Below, piece by piece: positions 61,000 through 64,000 of a DNA stretch of 64,000 bases. Source of the stretch: Paenibacillus phyllosphaerae (GTDB lineage Bacteria; Bacillota; Bacilli; Paenibacillales; Paenibacillaceae); NCBI RefSeq assembly GCF_014192105.1, contig NZ_JACHXK010000003.1:1-64000 (forward strand), in the 5' to 3' direction. The notes below the pieces were generated by a model. It was not told where the DNA came from. It ran no database searches and saw only the letters and a list, made by a program, of their open reading frames with translations. Made by a program: the position numbers and the translations under genes. Numbering within the stretch: position 1 is the stretch's first letter; every line of letters begins with the position of its first letter.

Positions 61000-63669
61000 A
61001 TGGAAAAATGGATTTTAATTGATGGAAACAGTATTGCCTATCGGGCGTTCTTCGCCATGCCGCCGCTGACGAACTCTGCGGGTCTACATACCAATGCGGT
61101 CTACGGATTCACGAATATGCTGTTGAAACTGCTCGAAGAAGAGAAGCCGACCCACATGCTCGTTGCGTTCGATGCGGGCAAGGTGACCTTCCGCCATGAA
61201 GGCTACGAAGACTACAAAGGCGGCCGCCAGAAGACGCCGCCGGAGCTGTCGGAACAATTCCCGGTGCTGAAGGAGCTGCTCCAGTCGTTCGGCATCGCCC
61301 AATTCGAGCTGAGTGGCTATGAGGCCGATGACATTATCGGCACCTTGACGAAGATGGCCGATGAGAAGCAGGTTCAGGCGGTTGTCGTCTCCGGCGACAA
61401 GGATATGCTGCAGCTGGCTTCGGATCATGTCACCATCGCGCTCACGCGCAAAGGGGTAAGCGAGATTGAACGTTACAATCCAGCCGAGATTCACGAGAAA
61501 TACGGCCTGACCCCGAATCAGATTATCGACCTGAAGGGTCTAATGGGCGATACTTCCGACAATATCCCTGGCATTCCAGGCGTAGGGGAGAAGACGGCGC
61601 TCAAGATGCTGCATGAATTCGGCAGCGTCGAGAACGTGCTGGCCAATACCGACAGCCTGAAAGGGAAGATGAAAGAAAAAGTGGAGACGCACAAGGAAGA
61701 CGCCATCATGAGCAAGAAGCTGGCGACGATCTTCCGCGAAGTGCCGATCGAGGAAGGCAAAGTGGACGAGCTTGCCTATAACGGTTATGACAAAAGCCAG
61801 CTGGCTGACTCCTTCCGCAAGCTGGAGTTCAAATCGCTCATCGAGCGGCTTGATCTGCCTGAAGCAGGAGCGGGCGCAACGCGTGAGGCTGCCGTTCCTG
61901 CCGAAGCCAATTACGAACTGGTTATCGTCGACGATGCGTTTAGCGCAGATGAGTTAACGGAAGCGCTCGCCGGGGTCGACTGCGTCTACATCGAGACTGC
62001 GGGCGATAACCCGCATCAGGCGCAGCTGCTGGGCCTTGCGTTTACGTCCAGCGAGAAGGTCTATTCCCTTTCCTATGAAGCCCTGACAGGTACTGTCGGA
62101 GCTCCGGTACGTGCATGGTTAGCGGACGAGGACGCGCCAAAGCAGGGATACGATCTGCACAAAGCGGAGCTCACGCTGTTCTGGCACGGCATCGAATACC
62201 GCGGCACGTCCTTCGACGTCATGCTGGCCGCTTATTTGCTCGACCCGACGAACACCGACCAGACGCTGGCGTTCTTGGCAGGCAAATACGGCGTGCCGGC
62301 CGTAGCCTCCGACGAATCGGTCTATGGCAAAGGCGCCAAGTTCAAAGTTCCCGATGTGGAGGTACTTGCACGCCATCTCGCGCAGAAGGCGGACGGCTTG
62401 AAACGTTTGATTCCGCTTCAATACGAAGAGTTGGAGCGCACGGGCATGAGCAAGCTGTATTTCGAGCTGGAGCAGCCGCTGTCCGTAGTACTGGCCGGGA
62501 TGGAGAAGCAGGGCATCAAGGTCAACCCGGACGTGTTGGTGGATCTTGGCAAAGAGCTCGAGACGAACATCGAGCGGTATAAGAGCGATATTTATACCCA
62601 TGCCGGTATGGAATTCAACATCGGCTCGCCGAAGCAGCTGGGCGAAGTATTGTTCGAGAAGCTGGGTCTTCCTGCCAAGAAGAAGACGAAGACCGGTTAT
62701 TCCACGGATGCCGCAGTATTGGAGGAGCTGGAGCCTTATCACGAGATTGTGCGGCTCATCCTGCACTACCGCCAGCTGACGAAGCTGCAGTCCACGTATG
62801 TCGAGGGCTTGCTCAAAGAGATTAACAAAGACACAGGCAAAGTGCATACGTACTACCGCCAGACCATTGCGGCAACCGGACGTCTGTCCAGCCAATTCCC
62901 GAATCTGCAGAATATCCCGATTCGCATGGAAGAAGGGCGCCGCATTCGCAAGGCATTCGTGCCGTCGGAGCCGGGCTGGTACATCCTTGCCGCGGACTAT
63001 TCGCAGATCGAGCTGCGCGTGCTCGCGCAAATCTCGGGCGATGAGCGGCTGAAGGAAGCCTTCATCGAAGATATGGATATTCATACGAAGACCGCGATGG
63101 ACGTGTTCGGGGTGGAAGCCGATCAGGTGGATGCGAATATGCGCCGCCAAGCGAAGGCCGTCAACTTCGGTATCGTCTATGGCATCAGCGATTTCGGACT
63201 TTCCAATAACTTGGGTATCGGACGGAAGGAAGCCGCCCGGTTCATCGAGCAATATTTCGAAGTGTTCCAAGGCGTGCGCGGCTACATGGACAATATCGTC
63301 ATGCAGGCTCGCCGCGACGGGTATGTCACGACGCTGTTGGAGCGCCGCCGGTATTTGCCGGAGATCAAAGCTTCGAACTTCAACCTGCGTTCCTTCGCAG
63401 AGCGGACGGCGATGAATACGCCGATTCAGGGGACCGCCGCCGATATTATTAAGCTGGCCATGGTTAAGATGGATGAGACGCTCCGCGAGCGCGGCCTGAA
63501 GAGCCGAATGCTGCTCCAAGTGCATGACGAACTTGTCTTCGAGGTGCCTGACGACGAGCTGGAGACCATGAAGACGCTGGTGCCGGAGGTAATGGCCGGT
63601 GCGCTCCAACTGAATGTGCCGCTGAAGGCGGATGTTAATTTTGGCGTCGATTGGTACGAAGCGAAGTAA
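61000..63669 (+). CDS. polA: DNA polymerase I
   Basis: The protein has 889 residues. The 5'-3' exonuclease domain (about 1-290) contains VAFDAGKVTFRHEGYEDYKG and GIPGVGEKTALKML. The central 3'-5' exonuclease-like domain is degenerate: the expected DxE metal site reads YIETAGDN. The polymerase domain has motif A DYSQIELRVLAQ, motif B RRQAKAVNFGIVYG and motif C VHDELVFEV. ATG 61000 is chosen for GAGGTG upstream and because Pol I proteins begin at this point (MEKWILIDGNSIAYRAFF); the frame is open to 60892. It acts in Okazaki-fragment processing and repair. mutM follows, as in many Bacillales. Confidence 0.96.
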   Translation: MEKWILIDGNSIAYRAFFAMPPLTNSAGLHTNAVYGFTNMLLKLLEEEKPTHMLVAFDAGKVTFRHEGYEDYKGGRQKTPPELSEQFPVLKELLQSFGIAQFELSGYEADDIIGTLTKMADEKQVQAVVVSGDKDMLQLASDHVTIALTRKGVSEIERYNPAEIHEKYGLTPNQIIDLKGLMGDTSDNIPGIPGVGEKTALKMLHEFGSVENVLANTDSLKGKMKEKVETHKEDAIMSKKLATIFREVPIEEGKVDELAYNGYDKSQLADSFRKLEFKSLIERLDLPEAGAGATREAAVPAEANYELVIVDDAFSADELTEALAGVDCVYIETAGDNPHQAQLLGLAFTSSEKVYSLSYEALTGTVGAPVRAWLADEDAPKQGYDLHKAELTLFWHGIEYRGTSFDVMLAAYLLDPTNTDQTLAFLAGKYGVPAVASDESVYGKGAKFKVPDVEVLARHLAQKADGLKRLIPLQYEELERTGMSKLYFELEQPLSVVLAGMEKQGIKVNPDVLVDLGKELETNIERYKSDIYTHAGMEFNIGSPKQLGEVLFEKLGLPAKKKTKTGYSTDAAVLEELEPYHEIVRLILHYRQLTKLQSTYVEGLLKEINKDTGKVHTYYRQTIAATGRLSSQFPNLQNIPIRMEEGRRIRKAFVPSEPGWYILAADYSQIELRVLAQISGDERLKEAFIEDMDIHTKTAMDVFGVEADQVDANMRRQAKAVNFGIVYGISDFGLSNNLGIGRKEAARFIEQYFEVFQGVRGYMDNIVMQARRDGYVTTLLERRRYLPEIKASNFNLRSFAERTAMNTPIQGTAADIIKLAMVKMDETLRERGLKSRMLLQVHDELVFEVPDDELETMKTLVPEVMAGALQLNVPLKADVNFGVDWYEAK

Positions 63670-63701
63670 GCGTCAGGGGAGCATATTTTGCCGTAATACG
63701 T

Positions 63702-63707
63702 TATAAT
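63702..63707 (+). promoter_or_regulatory. -10 element upstream of mutM
   Basis: A perfect TATAAT lies 60 bp before the mutM start. No convincing -35 is seen at the usual distance. Confidence 0.4.
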
Positions 63708-63766
63708 GAACCTTATGCGACAAATTTCGACTCAAACTGGTTTGTTGCATAAGGGAGGTATGGGAG

Positions 63767-64000
63767 ATGCCGGAATTACCAGAGGTGGAGACGGTCCGCA
63801 GAACGCTCATTCAGCTTGTCGCAGGCAAGCGGATTGAACGGGTAACGGTGTCGCTGCCGCGCATTATTCAACGCCCGAGCGAGCCGGAGGCATTCGCCGC
63901 GGCGCTGGCCGGACAGACGATCCGAACGGTCGAACGCAGAGGCAAATTTTTGCGAATCATTCTCGACGAACTCGTGCTGGTGTCCCATCTGCGGATGGAG
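63767..64000 (+). CDS. mutM: Formamidopyrimidine-DNA glycosylase, N-terminal part (runs off window)
   Basis: The 78 codons visible start MPELPEVETVRRTLIQLVAG, the invariant Fpg N-terminus. Pro2 is the Schiff-base nucleophile after removal of Met, and Glu3 is catalytic. K57 lies near RRGKFLRI, the expected lysine. The enzyme removes 8-oxoguanine and other oxidised purines. AAGGGAGG lies 8 bp before the ATG. The gene continues beyond the end of the window. Its position after polA suggests a DNA repair cluster. Confidence 0.96.
   Translation, partial: MPELPEVETVRRTLIQLVAGKRIERVTVSLPRIIQRPSEPEAFAAALAGQTIRTVERRGKFLRIILDELVLVSHLRME

Noticed and set aside
62119-63609. Minus-strand frame of 496 codons inside polA
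   Set aside because: It is a mirror of the polA codon pattern; it has no conserved domain, and polA carries all Pol I motifs.

Overview
The window looks like chromosome of a Gram-positive, S-layer-bearing member of the Paenibacillaceae (Paenibacillus- or Cohnella-like). I infer this from moderately high GC, strong GGAGG-type ribosome binding sites, YesM/YesN two-component pairs next to LplB/YtcP-type sugar transporters, SLH-domain surface proteins, lipoprotein solute-binding proteins and a PhoU-linked Pst system. No rRNA, tRNA, CRISPR array, prophage or complete insertion sequence was seen. Nearly all genes lie on the + strand; the exceptions are an AraC regulator and a secreted phosphodiesterase-like gene.

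Positions 1-43000 form a large pectin side-chain utilisation region. It opens with kduI, a DeoR-type regulator and kduD (unsaturated uronate catabolism), then cardiolipin synthase. A first galactan module follows: a signal-less GH53 galactanase, a YesM/YesN-type kinase and regulator, LplB and YtcP-type permeases, a solute-binding lipoprotein, a very large secreted GH53 enzyme (two CBMs, cohesin, FIVAR-like region, dockerin-like end), a cohesin-SLH cell-wall anchor, an AraC regulator, GH42 and GH35 beta-galactosidases and a MATE exporter. A second paralogous module (kinase, regulator, two permeases, lipoprotein) is followed by GH95, GH51 arabinofuranosidase, a DUF6171 protein, a Gfo/Idh oxidoreductase, an aldo/keto reductase, an esterase, a secreted GDPD-like protein and an aldose epimerase. 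Together they could take galactan, arabinan and fucosylated or acetylated decorations of rhamnogalacturonan I from the cell surface to intracellular monosaccharides. Neither transporter has its own ATPase gene.

Positions 43200-60900 are a phosphate and cyclic-di-GMP signalling region: a GAF-PAS-GGDEF-EAL protein, a secreted CuAO_N/beta-propeller protein, pstS1-pstC1-pstA1, a soluble CBS-MCP protein, pstB1-phoU1, a complete second pstSCAB-phoU operon, then a CBS-GGDEF gene followed at once by an EAL gene. Five intergenic regions carry PhoP-box-like hexamers spaced 11 bp apart with a fixed 9-bp gap to a -10 element. The last lies in front of the GGDEF/EAL pair, which suggests that phosphate starvation is wired to cyclic-di-GMP turnover. 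The window ends with polA and the first 78 codons of mutM.

Two non-coding repeat families are visible. A 110-340 bp GC-rich element occurs four times, each time just upstream of a promoter (88, 9264, 25431, 53325). A roughly 102-bp palindromic element occurs in tandem at 51495-51699 and once at 39798-39905, where it appears to supply the ribosome binding site, start codon and first codons of the esterase gene.
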